Shown here one piece after another: positions 1-8,363 of a stretch of DNA of 64,000 nucleotides (the stretch's first letter is position 1; the number at the start of each line of letters is the position of its first letter). The notes beneath the pieces are model-generated. The model had not been told where the DNA came from. It made no database searches and saw only the letters and a program-made list of their open reading frames with translations. Source of the stretch: Chryseobacterium cucumeris (GTDB taxonomy: Bacteria; Bacteroidota; Bacteroidia; Flavobacteriales; Weeksellaceae); the NCBI RefSeq assembly GCF_016775705.1, contig NZ_CP068760.1, positions 1,054,001-1,118,000 of the forward strand, in the 5' to 3' direction. The position numbers were made by a program, and so were the translations under genes.

Positions 1-18
1 GTTTAAAACATACTTCAG

Positions 19-528
19 ATGAATTTCGAGCAGATCAACTTACACCTTGAGGCTTACAAAGAACACAACCAGATTCTGGATGCAGCAAAATATCTGATCC
101 ATTCTTTTAATCTGGAACATGAAAACTTTGCGGGATTCGGGTTCAGGGAAGAGCTTTCTCCCACCTCGATGCTTCTGACAGCAGAAGGAGATCTGGGAGG
201 CCCCCAGACCGTAATGATCCCACGAAATTTATTTGATTTTGACCTGAACCTTGTTCTGAATATGGTTGCCCACGAAATGCTTCATGTAAGACAAAAAGCA
301 CCCGGACAAGTTATTGAAGACAAAAATGAAAGGGAATTTCAGGCGTATTATGAAATGCTTTTTCACAAGGTTTTCCCACAGATTCCTGAAGTTTCGGATT
401 TTCATAAAAAATTCTTTGGAGGAAAAGCATTGGAATACTACAAAAGAATGGGTGAAGGCTCAGTATTGCAGCAAAAGTATGCAGAACAGAAAACAGAAGT
501 AGAACATCTAATTAACGAATTACCATGA
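19..528 (+). CDS. HExxH-motif protein, putative zinc metallopeptidase-like
   Basis: A 169-aa protein without signal peptide or membrane segment, so probably cytosolic. The sequence shows HEMLH at residues 85-89, the HExxH zinc signature, followed by acidic residues at 104-106 in NEREFQAY that could supply a third ligand. The rest is not recognised, so peptidase activity is inferred from the motif alone. It overlaps csaA by 4 nt (ATGA), so the two genes are probably translated from one message. Its own promoter is not clear; the gene begins almost at the window edge. Confidence 0.7.
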   Translation: MNFEQINLHLEAYKEHNQILDAAKYLIHSFNLEHENFAGFGFREELSPTSMLLTAEGDLGGPQTVMIPRNLFDFDLNLVLNMVAHEMLHVRQKAPGQVIEDKNEREFQAYYEMLFHKVFPQIPEVSDFHKKFFGGKALEYYKRMGEGSVLQQKYAEQKTEVEHLINELP

Positions 529-872
529 CAGTAAAACCAGACATCACCTGGGCAGATTTTGAAAAAATAGACATCAGATGCGGAACCATTCTTTCAGTGA
601 ATGATTTTGAAAAAGCAAGAAACCCATCGTACCAGCTGGAGATAGATTTTGGAGACTTAGGAATCAGAAAATCATCTGCACAAATTACCTCTCTTTATAC
701 CAAAGATGAATTGATAGGAAAACAGATTTTAGCCGTAGTGAATTTTCCTAAAAAGCAGATTGCTAATTTCTTCAGCGAATGTCTGGTGTTAGGGCTTTAT
801 GGTGAAGACAAAAAAGATGTCACTCTTTTAACGCCATCATTACCCACAAAAAACGGAATGCAGGTAGGATAA
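525..872 (+). CDS. csaA: CsaA-type tRNA-binding protein
   Basis: A 115-aa single OB-fold tRNA-binding domain, the usual size of CsaA. Members of the family are dimeric tRNA-binding proteins related to the C-terminal domain of bacterial methionyl-tRNA synthetase, and chaperone-like activity has been reported for some. Recognisable segments are FEKIDIRCGTI near the N-terminus, GIRKSSAQI in the middle and the C-terminal NGMQVG. The ATG overlaps the preceding stop, which indicates translational coupling. A strong terminator follows directly. The family call is firm; the physiological role is not. Confidence 0.9.
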   Translation: MTVKPDITWADFEKIDIRCGTILSVNDFEKARNPSYQLEIDFGDLGIRKSSAQITSLYTKDELIGKQILAVVNFPKKQIANFFSECLVLGLYGEDKKDVTLLTPSLPTKNGMQVG

Positions 873-887
873 CCCGCCAATAAAACA

Positions 888-927
888 TAAAAAAACCTTA
901 GGAAGTCTTTCACTAAGGTTTTTTTAT
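888..927 (+). terminator. Rho-independent terminator after csaA
   Basis: Inverted repeat AAAACCTTAG / CTAAGGTTTT with a short loop, followed by a T run. It lies between the end of csaA and the convergent lipoprotein gene and may serve both directions. Confidence 0.85.
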
Positions 928-940
928 TTGATACTATTAT

Positions 941-1711
941 TTATTGATGGAGGGTTTTTACCCCAAGATTGGTAACCTGACCAAAGCTTACTGATACATT
1001 GGGTGTATTTTCATCCATATATCCAGTGCTGTTTCCGGCATCGTAAGAAACGGTATAACTTCCTTGCGGAAGCCCTGAAAACATGAAAAATCCGTCAGGG
1101 TTAGGGATTGCCGTAGAAATCGTATCTGAAGCCATAATGGCGTGAACAACTGCCTGCGCCGCCTGAGGCTGCACATATCCTTTAATCTGTCCGTTGGTAA
1201 GTTCAGAGAACGCCCGTATCACCGGTTTTAAAATATATGATCCATTCCCTGTCGTTACAATAGATCTTCCGGCATCAAAATCAATCCACACGGTATATGC
1301 TCCGTTTGCTGATAATGTCTGATTCCAGTTGAATTTCAGTCCGCTCTGTTGAGCCGATGGGGTTTGCAGCGGATAAGTTACTCCGTTTACAACCACACTA
1401 TTATTAGGACCCAGTACCATTCTCATCTGCGAAACATTTCCCTCAGGGAGCGTAGCCTGTCCTAAAACTACATCAGTTCCATTTTTAAAATTAAGAAGAT
1501 TATAAACTCCCGGATTTGGAAAGTTTAATGCTGTCCATTCTCCATTGCTGTTAATTTCAATTTTTTGAATATCAATATTAACGGCATTATATGCAGCAGG
1601 GCCGTCTGTAAGCCTTACATTCACTGTAGCAGAACCTTTTTCATCGGAATCATTACATGATGCCAAGGATAATAAGCAGATACTGCTTCCTATAATGAAT
1701 AAATTCTTCAT
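941..1711 (-). CDS. DUF4382 domain lipoprotein
   Basis: A 256-aa exported lipoprotein. A lipobox (LASC, Cys19) ends a typical signal peptide. Residues about 27-165 match the DUF4382 pattern (VRLTDGPAAYNAVNIDI near the start, a WIDFDAGRSIV segment near the end). The C-terminal part resembles a carboxypeptidase-regulatory or SusD-associated beta-sandwich (PDGFFMFSGLPQGSYTVSY). Such proteins sit on the periplasmic or outer surface of Bacteroidota; their function is unknown. The gene stands alone, convergent with csaA and divergent from the exonuclease gene. Confidence 0.85.
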   Translation of the reverse strand: MKNLFIIGSSICLLSLASCNDSDEKGSATVNVRLTDGPAAYNAVNIDIQKIEINSNGEWTALNFPNPGVYNLLNFKNGTDVVLGQATLPEGNVSQMRMVLGPNNSVVVNGVTYPLQTPSAQQSGLKFNWNQTLSANGAYTVWIDFDAGRSIVTTGNGSYILKPVIRAFSELTNGQIKGYVQPQAAQAVVHAIMASDTISTAIPNPDGFFMFSGLPQGSYTVSYDAGNSTGYMDENTPNVSVSFGQVTNLGVKTLHQ

Positions 1712-1793
1712 AAGCTTAAAATTTATGTATAATAAAAAACGTTTTGGATAATTGATTTATTATGTCATATATTTCGGTTATAAAAAACAAAAA

Positions 1794-2495
1794 ATGATCC
1801 AAAATATTCCTTTAGAAAGAATTTTATTTCTTGATATTGAAACGGTTCCACAATCCGCCTCCTGGAACGAGTTATCAGAAACAGAGCAATATCTGTGGGA
1901 TAAAAAAACAAAATTTCAGAGAAAAGAAGATGTTACGGCTGAACAATTTTATGACAGAGCCGGTATTATGGCCGAGTTTGGAAAAATCATCTGTATTACC
2001 ATTGGAATGGTTGAAAAGAATGAAACATTAAAAATAAAGAGTTTTTCCGGGCATGATGAAAAGAAAATGCTTCAGGAATTTGGAGAAATCTTCAACAGCC
2101 CACGGCTTTATAATGTGATTCTCTGTGCCCACAACGGAAAAGAATTTGATTTTCCCTGGATTGCCAGACGCTATCTCATCAATGGGATGCAGCCACCGGC
2201 ACCGTTTCAGATGTTTGGGAAAAAGCCCTGGGAAATTCCGCATATAGATACTATGGAACTCTGGAAGTTCGGGGATTATAAAAGTTTTGTCTCCCTGGAA
2301 TTACTGGCGCATGTCTTTGGTATTCCTACTCCGAAAGATGATATTGACGGCTCAATGGTTTCATCAATTTACTACATAGAAAAAGACTTGCAGAGAATTG
2401 TTGACTATTGTGAAAAAGATGTCTTAACTTTGGCAAATATTTTCCGGCGCATGCGTCAGGAAGATTTGTTGAAAAGGAATATCAATCTAGATTAA
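1794..2495 (+). CDS. PolB-like 3'-5' exonuclease
   Basis: A 233-aa DEDD-family exonuclease resembling the proofreading domain of family B polymerases. The three acidic motifs are visible: FLDIET (Asp14, Glu16), AHNGKEFDFPW in the middle, and YCEKDVLTLANIF near the C-terminus (YxxxD). No polymerase domain is present. I chose the ATG at 1794 (MIQNIPLERI) over an upstream in-frame TTG because it places the first beta-strand correctly. The SufT-like gene follows 3 nt later, so the two probably share a transcript. The activity call is solid; the cellular substrate is unknown. Confidence 0.88.
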   Translation: MIQNIPLERILFLDIETVPQSASWNELSETEQYLWDKKTKFQRKEDVTAEQFYDRAGIMAEFGKIICITIGMVEKNETLKIKSFSGHDEKKMLQEFGEIFNSPRLYNVILCAHNGKEFDFPWIARRYLINGMQPPAPFQMFGKKPWEIPHIDTMELWKFGDYKSFVSLELLAHVFGIPTPKDDIDGSMVSSIYYIEKDLQRIVDYCEKDVLTLANIFRRMRQEDLLKRNINLD

Positions 2496-2498
2496 AAA

Positions 2499-2825
2499 AT
2501 GAAATTTACAGACGATCAAATTGCTGACATTGGTGAGGAAATCATTGGTGTATTAAAAACCGTATATGACCCTGAAATTCCGGTAGATATCTACGAATTA
2601 GGGCTGATTTACGATGTCCAGATCTCCGATGATGCTGACGTAAAAATTATAATGACACTTACTACTCCCAACTGTCCTGTAGCAGAAACACTTCCTCAGG
2701 AAGTAAAAGATAAAGTAGCTGAAGTAGAGCATGTGAAAAGTGTAGATTTAGAGCTTACTTTCGAACCGAGCTGGAATAAGGATATGATGAGCGAAGAGGC
2801 GAAGTTTGAGCTGGGAATGCTTTAG
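2499..2825 (+). CDS. SufT/MIP18-like (DUF59) Fe-S assembly protein
   Basis: A 108-aa single-domain protein of the MIP18/DUF59 family. The family hallmark is visible as VYDPEIPVDIYELGLIY (residues about 22-38) and TTPNCPVAETLP in the middle, which carries the conserved Cys. Family members (SufT, YitW, PaaD-like) help mature iron-sulfur proteins. In many Bacteroidota this gene lies with suf genes; here it follows the exonuclease gene by 3 nt. The sufE gene of this window is far away at 61 kb. A strong terminator follows. Confidence 0.88.
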   Translation: MKFTDDQIADIGEEIIGVLKTVYDPEIPVDIYELGLIYDVQISDDADVKIIMTLTTPNCPVAETLPQEVKDKVAEVEHVKSVDLELTFEPSWNKDMMSEEAKFELGML

Positions 2826-2844
2826 AAATTACCTTTAACAATAT

Positions 2845-2880
2845 AAAACCCCGAAGAAGTATTTTCGGGGTTTTTATTTT
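2845..2880. terminator. Bidirectional terminator between sufT-like gene and sulfurtransferase
   Basis: AAAACCCCGAA / TTCGGGGTTTT hairpin with A and T flanks on either side, between convergent genes; it ends where the sulfurtransferase stop codon lies. Confidence 0.85.
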
Positions 2881-3716
2881 TAAATATCTTTTGCTATTTC
2901 CTTTCCTTCTCTCCTGCTCCATTCACTCCATGAACCTACATACAGATCCGGAACCGGAAATCCTGCATAATCCAGGGCTAAAATTGTATGGCATGCTGTA
3001 ACACCTGATCCACAATGAATAATAAGGTGTTTAGGTTTATCTTTTAAGAATTGGCTGTATTTTTCTTTTAAGATTTCCGGGCTCAGAAAATTTCCGCTTT
3101 CATCAAGGTTTTCAGAAAAAGGAATATTGATCGCCCCCGGAATATGCCCCGCGACCAGATCAATCGGCTCAGATTCTCCTTTATACCGGTAGGCATCTCT
3201 TACATCAATAACTGTAGAAGAATCGTTTTCCAATTCATTTTCAACTACTTCCAGACTTGAAACCGGAAAACTCCAATGATCTTTTTTAATTAAAGAAGCT
3301 TTCTCAAAGATCTCTTCTCCTGAAGCAAATTCCAAACCTGCTTTTTCCGCTGCCTGCATTCCGCCATCAAGGACCTGAACATTTTTAAAGCCAAAAGATC
3401 TCAGCATCCACCAGGCACGTGCTGCTGCATTGGAAGCATTTTTGTCATCATAGACAACAAGATGAGAATTTGAAGCAATTCCAAGGTTTGAAAGGGTTTC
3501 AGCAAACTTGTCTACCGAAGGAAGCGGATGTCTTCCACCAAAAGCTGCATTCTCTCCTATTTCAGCCAGATCTTTATCCAGATCAATAAACCTTGCTCCT
3601 TTAATGTGCTTGTCAAGGTAGTTTTGTTTTACCTCTTTTCCGGTTCTTGCATCAAGAATAATAAGATTTTCACCAGGGATATTTTTGAGTTCGAATGATG
3701 AGATGATTGGAGACAT
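2880..3716 (-). CDS. Sulfurtransferase with two rhodanese domains
   Basis: A 278-aa protein with an inactive N-terminal rhodanese domain (residues about 5-130) and a catalytic C-terminal one (about 155-275). The active-site loop reads CGSGVT with Cys235. That loop is typical of 3-mercaptopyruvate sulfurtransferases, whereas thiosulfate sulfurtransferases usually have CRKGVT, so MST-like (SseA-type) activity is the better guess. No signal peptide, so cytosolic. It is a single-gene unit, convergent with the SufT-like gene. Confidence 0.88.
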   Translation of the reverse strand: MSPIISSFELKNIPGENLIILDARTGKEVKQNYLDKHIKGARFIDLDKDLAEIGENAAFGGRHPLPSVDKFAETLSNLGIASNSHLVVYDDKNASNAAARAWWMLRSFGFKNVQVLDGGMQAAEKAGLEFASGEEIFEKASLIKKDHWSFPVSSLEVVENELENDSSTVIDVRDAYRYKGESEPIDLVAGHIPGAINIPFSENLDESGNFLSPEILKEKYSQFLKDKPKHLIIHCGSGVTACHTILALDYAGFPVPDLYVGSWSEWSRREGKEIAKDI

Positions 3717-3781
3717 GTTTGTTGATTTTGAGTTAATTTAATTACGTTTTGGTTAAAGCCATGTATATTTCAATATAGTAA

Positions 3782-3881
3782 AGCGGGCTAAAGCCCGCTC
3801 CTATTGATAGTTTTCTCGCAGATTCTGCTGATTAAGCAGATCTGCTTTTCTATCTGTGGGATTTGCAGAATCTGCGAGAAA
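3782..3881. repeat. Intergenic palindromic element
   Basis: Two nested palindromic parts fill this gap. AGCGGGCT-AA-AGCCCGCT lies at 3782-3799. A perfect 17-bp inverted repeat follows at 3812-3828 and 3865-3881 (TTTCTCGCAGATTCTGC and its complement), with a smaller palindrome AAGCAGATCTGCTT inside its loop. It ends just before the HMG-CoA lyase stop. It looks like a REP-type element or a long 3' hairpin and encodes no protein. Confidence 0.7.
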
Positions 3882-3891
3882 TTCATTCTTC

Positions 3892-4740
3892 TTAAAAATG
3901 AAAGATATCCTTCGCTTTGTTGTAAGAGCTCTCAAAGTTCAGAAGGTTCAGCTTATGTTCAGCTTTTTCCACACTCATAAAATTGATCACCTGTTCTGTA
4001 GGCATATTTCCTACAAGATCATCCTTAGCCATAGGACATCCTCCGATTCCTTTGATCGCACTGTCAAATCTTCGGCAGCCTTGATCGTAAGCGGCTTTTA
4101 ATTTTGAATAAGAATCTTCATAGCGGTTATGAAAATGCCCTCCGAAGTTGATATCCGGATATTTTGAAGGTATTTTTTTAAACAAAAGGGCAATGGTTTC
4201 AGGAGTAGCCACTCCGGTAGTGTCTGATAATAAGATATCTTTTACTCCGATATCTGAGAATTTTTGTGCCCACTGATCAACATCTTCCCATTTCCACATT
4301 TCACCATACGGATTTCCAAAAGCCATAGAGAAATAGATATTAAGCTGCTTTCCTTCACTTTTTACCAGTTCAAGCATTTTAATGATTTCATTAAAAGCTT
4401 CCTCCTGGCTTTTATTGGTATTTCTGTGCTGAAACGTTTCAGAAATAGAAAACGGAAAGCCCAGAATATCTACTGACTCATGTTTCAATGCTTTTTCGGC
4501 ACCTCTGTAATTACCTATAATGGCAGAAACTTTAGTCTTTGAGCGTGATTTGTCAATATTTTTTGCCACCTCATCAGAGTCAGCCATCTGCGGAATCGCT
4601 TTAGGAGAAACAAAACTCAGACAATCCAATACATCAAAACCAACATCCATCAAGGAGTTGATATAATCTATTTTTTTATCGGTAGGGATAAATTCTCCCC
4701 ATCCCTGCATAGCATCTCTAGGACATTCGGTAAGAAACAT
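3892..4740 (-). CDS. Hydroxymethylglutaryl-CoA lyase
   Basis: A 282-aa TIM-barrel lyase that splits HMG-CoA into acetoacetate and acetyl-CoA, a step of leucine degradation. Visible hallmarks are ECPRDAMQ at the N-terminus (the PRD catalytic pair, although most relatives read GPRDGLQ), the metal-binding GGHFHNR (HxH) and the signature GIGGCPMAKDDLVGN with the catalytic Cys. Length fits the family. The gene is monocistronic here; no other leucine-catabolism genes are adjacent. A related aldolase of the DRE-TIM family is the only real alternative. Confidence 0.88.
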   Translation of the reverse strand: MFLTECPRDAMQGWGEFIPTDKKIDYINSLMDVGFDVLDCLSFVSPKAIPQMADSDEVAKNIDKSRSKTKVSAIIGNYRGAEKALKHESVDILGFPFSISETFQHRNTNKSQEEAFNEIIKMLELVKSEGKQLNIYFSMAFGNPYGEMWKWEDVDQWAQKFSDIGVKDILLSDTTGVATPETIALLFKKIPSKYPDINFGGHFHNRYEDSYSKLKAAYDQGCRRFDSAIKGIGGCPMAKDDLVGNMPTEQVINFMSVEKAEHKLNLLNFESSYNKAKDIFHF

Positions 4741-4900
4741 TTTTACTTTTTGATTTTCTCAAATATAATAAAACTAAACTACTTGGTATACTGTACATAC
4801 AAAGCTAACACTATTTTGATTTTCAAAGATTTATATCTGATTCATAATTTCAATAACTGATATTAAATCGCAAATAATGTATTCTCAGCACCAAATTTGC

Positions 4901-4908
4901 TAACTTTG
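4901..4908 (+). promoter_or_regulatory. Putative -7 promoter element of pepT
   Basis: TAACTTTG matches the flavobacterial -7 consensus TAnnTTTG, 20 nt before the pepT ATG. No convincing -33 TTTG lies at the usual distance upstream. Confidence 0.45.
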
Positions 4909-4927
4909 TTAAAATTTATGATATCTG

Positions 4928-6175
4928 ATGAGTACAATAGAATTCAACCCTTTGTGGAAAGAAAAATTACTGAACCGTTTTCTTAGCTATGTAAAAATAT
5001 ATTCTACCAGTGATGCAGAAAGTGAAACAACACCTTCTACTGAACGTCAGTGGGATATTGCCAACTATATTACAGAAGAACTTAAGACCATCGGCCTGGA
5101 AGATGTTTCTATAGACAGCAACGGCTATATCATGGGATATGTTCCTTCTAATCTGGAAAATGATGACAGACCTACCATAGGGTTTATTTCCCATTATGAT
5201 ACTTCACCGGACTTCAGCGGAGAAAATGTAAGGCCCCAGGTATGGGAAAACTATGATGGAAATGATCTTCTTTTGAACCAGACAACAGGATTCACATTGT
5301 CTCCATCAAGATTTGAAAGCTTGAAAAAATATGTTGGTCAGACATTAATTACTACTGACGGAAATACGCTTCTTGGTGCTGATGATAAAGCCGGCTGTGC
5401 AGAGATTGTAACAGCAGCTGAATATCTTATCGCGCATCCGGAAATCAAACATGGAAGAATTGCTATAGGATTTACTCCGGATGAAGAGATTGGAAGAGGA
5501 GCGCATAAATTTGATGTCGCTAAATTTGGTGCAGAATGGGCTTATACAATGGATGGCGGAGAAGTTGGAGAACTTGAATATGAGAACTTTAACGCTGCCG
5601 GAGCTGTGGTGAAAATCCACGGATTAAGTGTTCACCCAGGTTATGCTTACGGAAAAATGATCAATGCAGCTCTTTTAGCTGCTGAATTTGCTCAAATGCT
5701 TCCTGCGAACGAAACACCTGCAACGACAAAAGGTTTTGACGGATTCTACCATTTGATGGATATTACAGCTGATATTTCTGAAGCTAAACTTCAATATATC
5801 ATCCGTGATCATGATGCAGATAAATTTGAAGCCAGAAAGAAATTCATGGAAGAAAAAGTAGCTGAGTTCAACCAAAAACATGGGGAAGGAACTGCAGAAG
5901 TAGAGATTAAAGAGCAGTACAGAAACATGAAGCAGCAGTTTGAAGGTAAAATGCATATTGTAGACCTTGCTGCAAAAGCAATGACTGAAGCAGGTATTGA
6001 GCCTAAAATCAAGGCAATCAGAGGAGGTACAGACGGCGCACAGCTTTCCTATATGGGACTTCCCTGCCCGAATATCTTCGCGGGAGGAATCAACTTCCAC
6101 GGACCATATGAGTATGTAGCTTTGGAAAGCATGGAAAAAGCAACTGAAGTCATTATTAACATTGTAAAAGCATAA
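4928..6175 (+). CDS. pepT: Peptidase T (tripeptide aminopeptidase)
   Basis: A 415-aa M20B metallopeptidase that removes N-terminal residues from tripeptides in the cytosol. The dinuclear zinc site is visible in order: GFISHYDTSPD, LLGADDKAGCAE, TPDEEIGRGAH with the catalytic Glu, YTMDGGEVGE, and the late NFHGPYE. Length matches E. coli PepT (about 408 aa). The ATG at 4928 is the natural start and sits below a TAnnTTTG element. The small exported protein gene at 6182 follows 6 nt after the stop, so they are probably co-transcribed. Confidence 0.95.
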   Translation: MSTIEFNPLWKEKLLNRFLSYVKIYSTSDAESETTPSTERQWDIANYITEELKTIGLEDVSIDSNGYIMGYVPSNLENDDRPTIGFISHYDTSPDFSGENVRPQVWENYDGNDLLLNQTTGFTLSPSRFESLKKYVGQTLITTDGNTLLGADDKAGCAEIVTAAEYLIAHPEIKHGRIAIGFTPDEEIGRGAHKFDVAKFGAEWAYTMDGGEVGELEYENFNAAGAVVKIHGLSVHPGYAYGKMINAALLAAEFAQMLPANETPATTKGFDGFYHLMDITADISEAKLQYIIRDHDADKFEARKKFMEEKVAEFNQKHGEGTAEVEIKEQYRNMKQQFEGKMHIVDLAAKAMTEAGIEPKIKAIRGGTDGAQLSYMGLPCPNIFAGGINFHGPYEYVALESMEKATEVIINIVKA

Positions 6176-6181
6176 CAAATC

Positions 6182-6748
6182 ATGAAAAAGGTCTTAGCAT
6201 CAGCATTCATTTTCACTTTTATTTTCAGCAGTGCCCAGATTTCTGAATTTCAGAGGGCAGACTCACGCTATGAAAGAAAGAAAACGGCTCTGTATAATAA
6301 ATATCCTAAGCCTAATGATTTAAGAACCAAGAAAGAATGGCTTTTGACAGAGGATAAAATAACAGCCTACAAGACTGCTTTGGATAAAGCTTCTCTTGAG
6401 GATCAGAAAATGATCTCGGCAGACCCTCCTGTAAAAACAAAAGTAAGTAAGGACGCAGAATATGATAAAGGTAAGGCCGCTTTTCAAAAGCTTTTATATG
6501 AAGCTGTAGATCTTGACTTTTTGAACTTTTCTTCGGAAACCTACAAAGCAACAATAAGTTTTGTTGTAGATTCCAAAGGGAACGCCCTCAATCCCAATGT
6601 AAAAGGAAATAATGAAGATGTAAACGCATTCATCGAAGCCGCTTTTTACCGGATTAAAGATAAAGGCAAGTGGAAACCGGCAGAAGACAAAGGGAAACCC
6701 GTCTCTTCAAATGTTTCTGTTCCCTTAACAATGTCCTTTAAAAAATAA
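6182..6748 (+). CDS. Exported protein with TonB-C-like terminal domain
   Basis: A 188-aa protein with a signal peptide (MKKVLASAFIFTFIFSSAQ). The N-terminal half is charged and helical. The C-terminal about 85 residues (ATISFVVDSKGNAL then GKWKPAEDKG and VSVPLTMSF) resemble the C-terminal domain of TonB-family energy transducers, but there is no inner-membrane anchor and no proline-rich linker. The protein at 21077 ends in the same way, so the two form a family here. Function unknown. It is the last gene of the pepT unit. Confidence 0.75.
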   Translation: MKKVLASAFIFTFIFSSAQISEFQRADSRYERKKTALYNKYPKPNDLRTKKEWLLTEDKITAYKTALDKASLEDQKMISADPPVKTKVSKDAEYDKGKAAFQKLLYEAVDLDFLNFSSETYKATISFVVDSKGNALNPNVKGNNEDVNAFIEAAFYRIKDKGKWKPAEDKGKPVSSNVSVPLTMSFKK

Positions 6749-6755
6749 TATACAG

Positions 6756-6790
6756 AACCCGCTATGATGATAGCGGGTTTTTATTTTTCA
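6756..6790 (+). terminator. Terminator of the pepT unit
   Basis: AACCCGCTA / TAGCGGGTT hairpin with a 6-nt loop, followed by TTTTATTTTT. Confidence 0.88.
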
Positions 6791-6848
6791 TATAATAAAA
6801 ACATAATTAAAGATCATTATGTTGTTGATATTAATTTAACACAATTCT

Positions 6849-6880
6849 TTTGTAAGTTTTAAATAATTCACCTAATTTTG
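6849..6880 (+). promoter_or_regulatory. Flavobacterial promoter of the 6904 lipoprotein gene
   Basis: TTTG ends at 6852 and TAATTTTG spans 6873-6880, separated by 20 nt, matching the TTTG-N(19-21)-TAnnTTTG pattern. The ATG lies 24 nt downstream. Confidence 0.6.
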
Positions 6881-6903
6881 ATTAAAACTTAAAATCACTT
6901 TAT

Positions 6904-8211
6904 ATGAAAATGAAATCCAACCCTTTCAAAATCAACAGAAATTTTTGTTTTTCTTTCCTTGTATCTATTTTCTGTTTGTTTATTTTAACGTCTTGTTCTC
7001 AGGATGATCCTGCCGATCTGCCTGCTGAAAAACCTGCAGAGTCTGTTCAAATGAAGACTTTGGGAAATCTTACCTTACAGAAGAATGTTATTATTCTGAA
7101 TGATGAATCAGTGAATGCAATTTCTGCTCATAATAACGGAGAAATTACGTTTAGCCGTACAACTCCTCAAACAGATAGCATTTCCGTAGGAACTGTTATT
7201 GTTGGGACTAAGATAGAAGGTGATCAGGTGAATACCATTCTTTCAAAAGTAAATTCTGTTTCAAAACTGAATAACCAATTCACCGTACAGACTTCCAGTG
7301 CAAAGCTTGAAGAATTTATCTACAGCGGAACTCTGAGCGGCGTGTATGATCCATCTGGCAAAGCTCCTGTCAATATTGATGGAAAAATGGTTAATTACGT
7401 TCCAGTAGAAGGAATGGTTTCAGAACAAATCAATCAGAGAATACTTTCTATTGAAGCTAAAAACCTTCAAAATCAGAAATTAATTACATTCAACCGTTAT
7501 AATTTTAATAAAACCTTTTCGTTTCCTTTGACTTCAGCAGGAACATCCAGTGTTAACGTACAAGGAGGTTTTACCCCAAAAATTGATTATAATATCACCT
7601 TCTCATGGGGACATTTGTCCAACTTCTATGTTAACCTCATCATGGATGATATTAAACTTAAAAGCTCTGTCAGTATCACAGGAAGCCTGGGCTACACAGC
7701 AAGTACAACAGACTACCTGAATATTCCTATTGTTCCTATCGTTTTAGGACCTACAGGATTGATCTTAAGCCCTACTCTTTCTGCAGGTCCTTTCCTGGGA
7801 GTACAGGCTACAGGAAAAGTCCAGGCCCAGCTTTTGGATCTTGAAGGAAATGCCAACTTTTTAGTAAGCAAAAATCCAGAGATTAACATTAATCTTCAAA
7901 AGAAATCAGAACCTGTTATCACCGTTGCGGAGGGGAATTTATCTGCCGAAGGAGGTTTAGAAGCAAAAGGAGCTGTAGGATTAATGTTCCTTACCATTCC
8001 TATTGCTAATTCAGGTGTAAAAGGAAGAGCTTCTGCCCTTTCATCTTTAGGATTAACACTTGTTCCTCAAAGAAAAGGCGTGATTTCTGTAAAAGGAAAA
8101 ATTCAGGCTGATATGTTCTATGGTTTTGGAATTGCTCCTTTACGATATGAAGGAACTATTCCTCTTTTCAAAAAAGAACGTATGCTGTATCAGAAGGAAT
8201 TCAGTTTTTAA
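6904..8211 (+). CDS. Large lipoprotein of unknown function
   Basis: A 435-aa protein with a signal peptide and lipobox (LTSC, Cys31), so it is exported and lipidated, probably to the outer membrane. I do not recognise a domain. After the lipid anchor come about 150 residues that resemble an early strand-rich domain (IILNDESVNAISAHNNGEI). From about residue 205 there are Gly/Ser-rich alternating stretches resembling a beta-rich barrel or sheet (SVSITGSLGYTAS, GLEAKGAVGLMFL). It has its own promoter and terminator. The next gene encodes a Cys-rich secreted peptide, but nothing shows the two cooperate. Confidence 0.75.
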   Translation: MKMKSNPFKINRNFCFSFLVSIFCLFILTSCSQDDPADLPAEKPAESVQMKTLGNLTLQKNVIILNDESVNAISAHNNGEITFSRTTPQTDSISVGTVIVGTKIEGDQVNTILSKVNSVSKLNNQFTVQTSSAKLEEFIYSGTLSGVYDPSGKAPVNIDGKMVNYVPVEGMVSEQINQRILSIEAKNLQNQKLITFNRYNFNKTFSFPLTSAGTSSVNVQGGFTPKIDYNITFSWGHLSNFYVNLIMDDIKLKSSVSITGSLGYTASTTDYLNIPIVPIVLGPTGLILSPTLSAGPFLGVQATGKVQAQLLDLEGNANFLVSKNPEININLQKKSEPVITVAEGNLSAEGGLEAKGAVGLMFLTIPIANSGVKGRASALSSLGLTLVPQRKGVISVKGKIQADMFYGFGIAPLRYEGTIPLFKKERMLYQKEFSF

Positions 8212-8234
8212 GATATCTTTACTAATCAACATAA

Positions 8235-8265
8235 GAAAGCCACTTTTACAGTGGCTTTTCTTTAT
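8235..8265 (+). terminator. Terminator after the 6904 lipoprotein gene
   Basis: AAAGCCAC / GTGGCTTT hairpin with a 7-nt loop, followed by TCTTTATT. Confidence 0.8.
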
Positions 8266-8363
8266 TAAAGTTCCACATAAAATTCATTTACAACGCATTA
8301 AGTCAATTTTATTATATTTACAATTAGGTACAATTGTAAACAATAACATTAAAACCAATTATC

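Noticed and set aside
5675..6178. Long open frame antisense to pepT
   Set aside because: It lies within pepT on the opposite strand, shows a Cys/Phe-rich composition typical of a shadow frame, and has no match or signals of its own.
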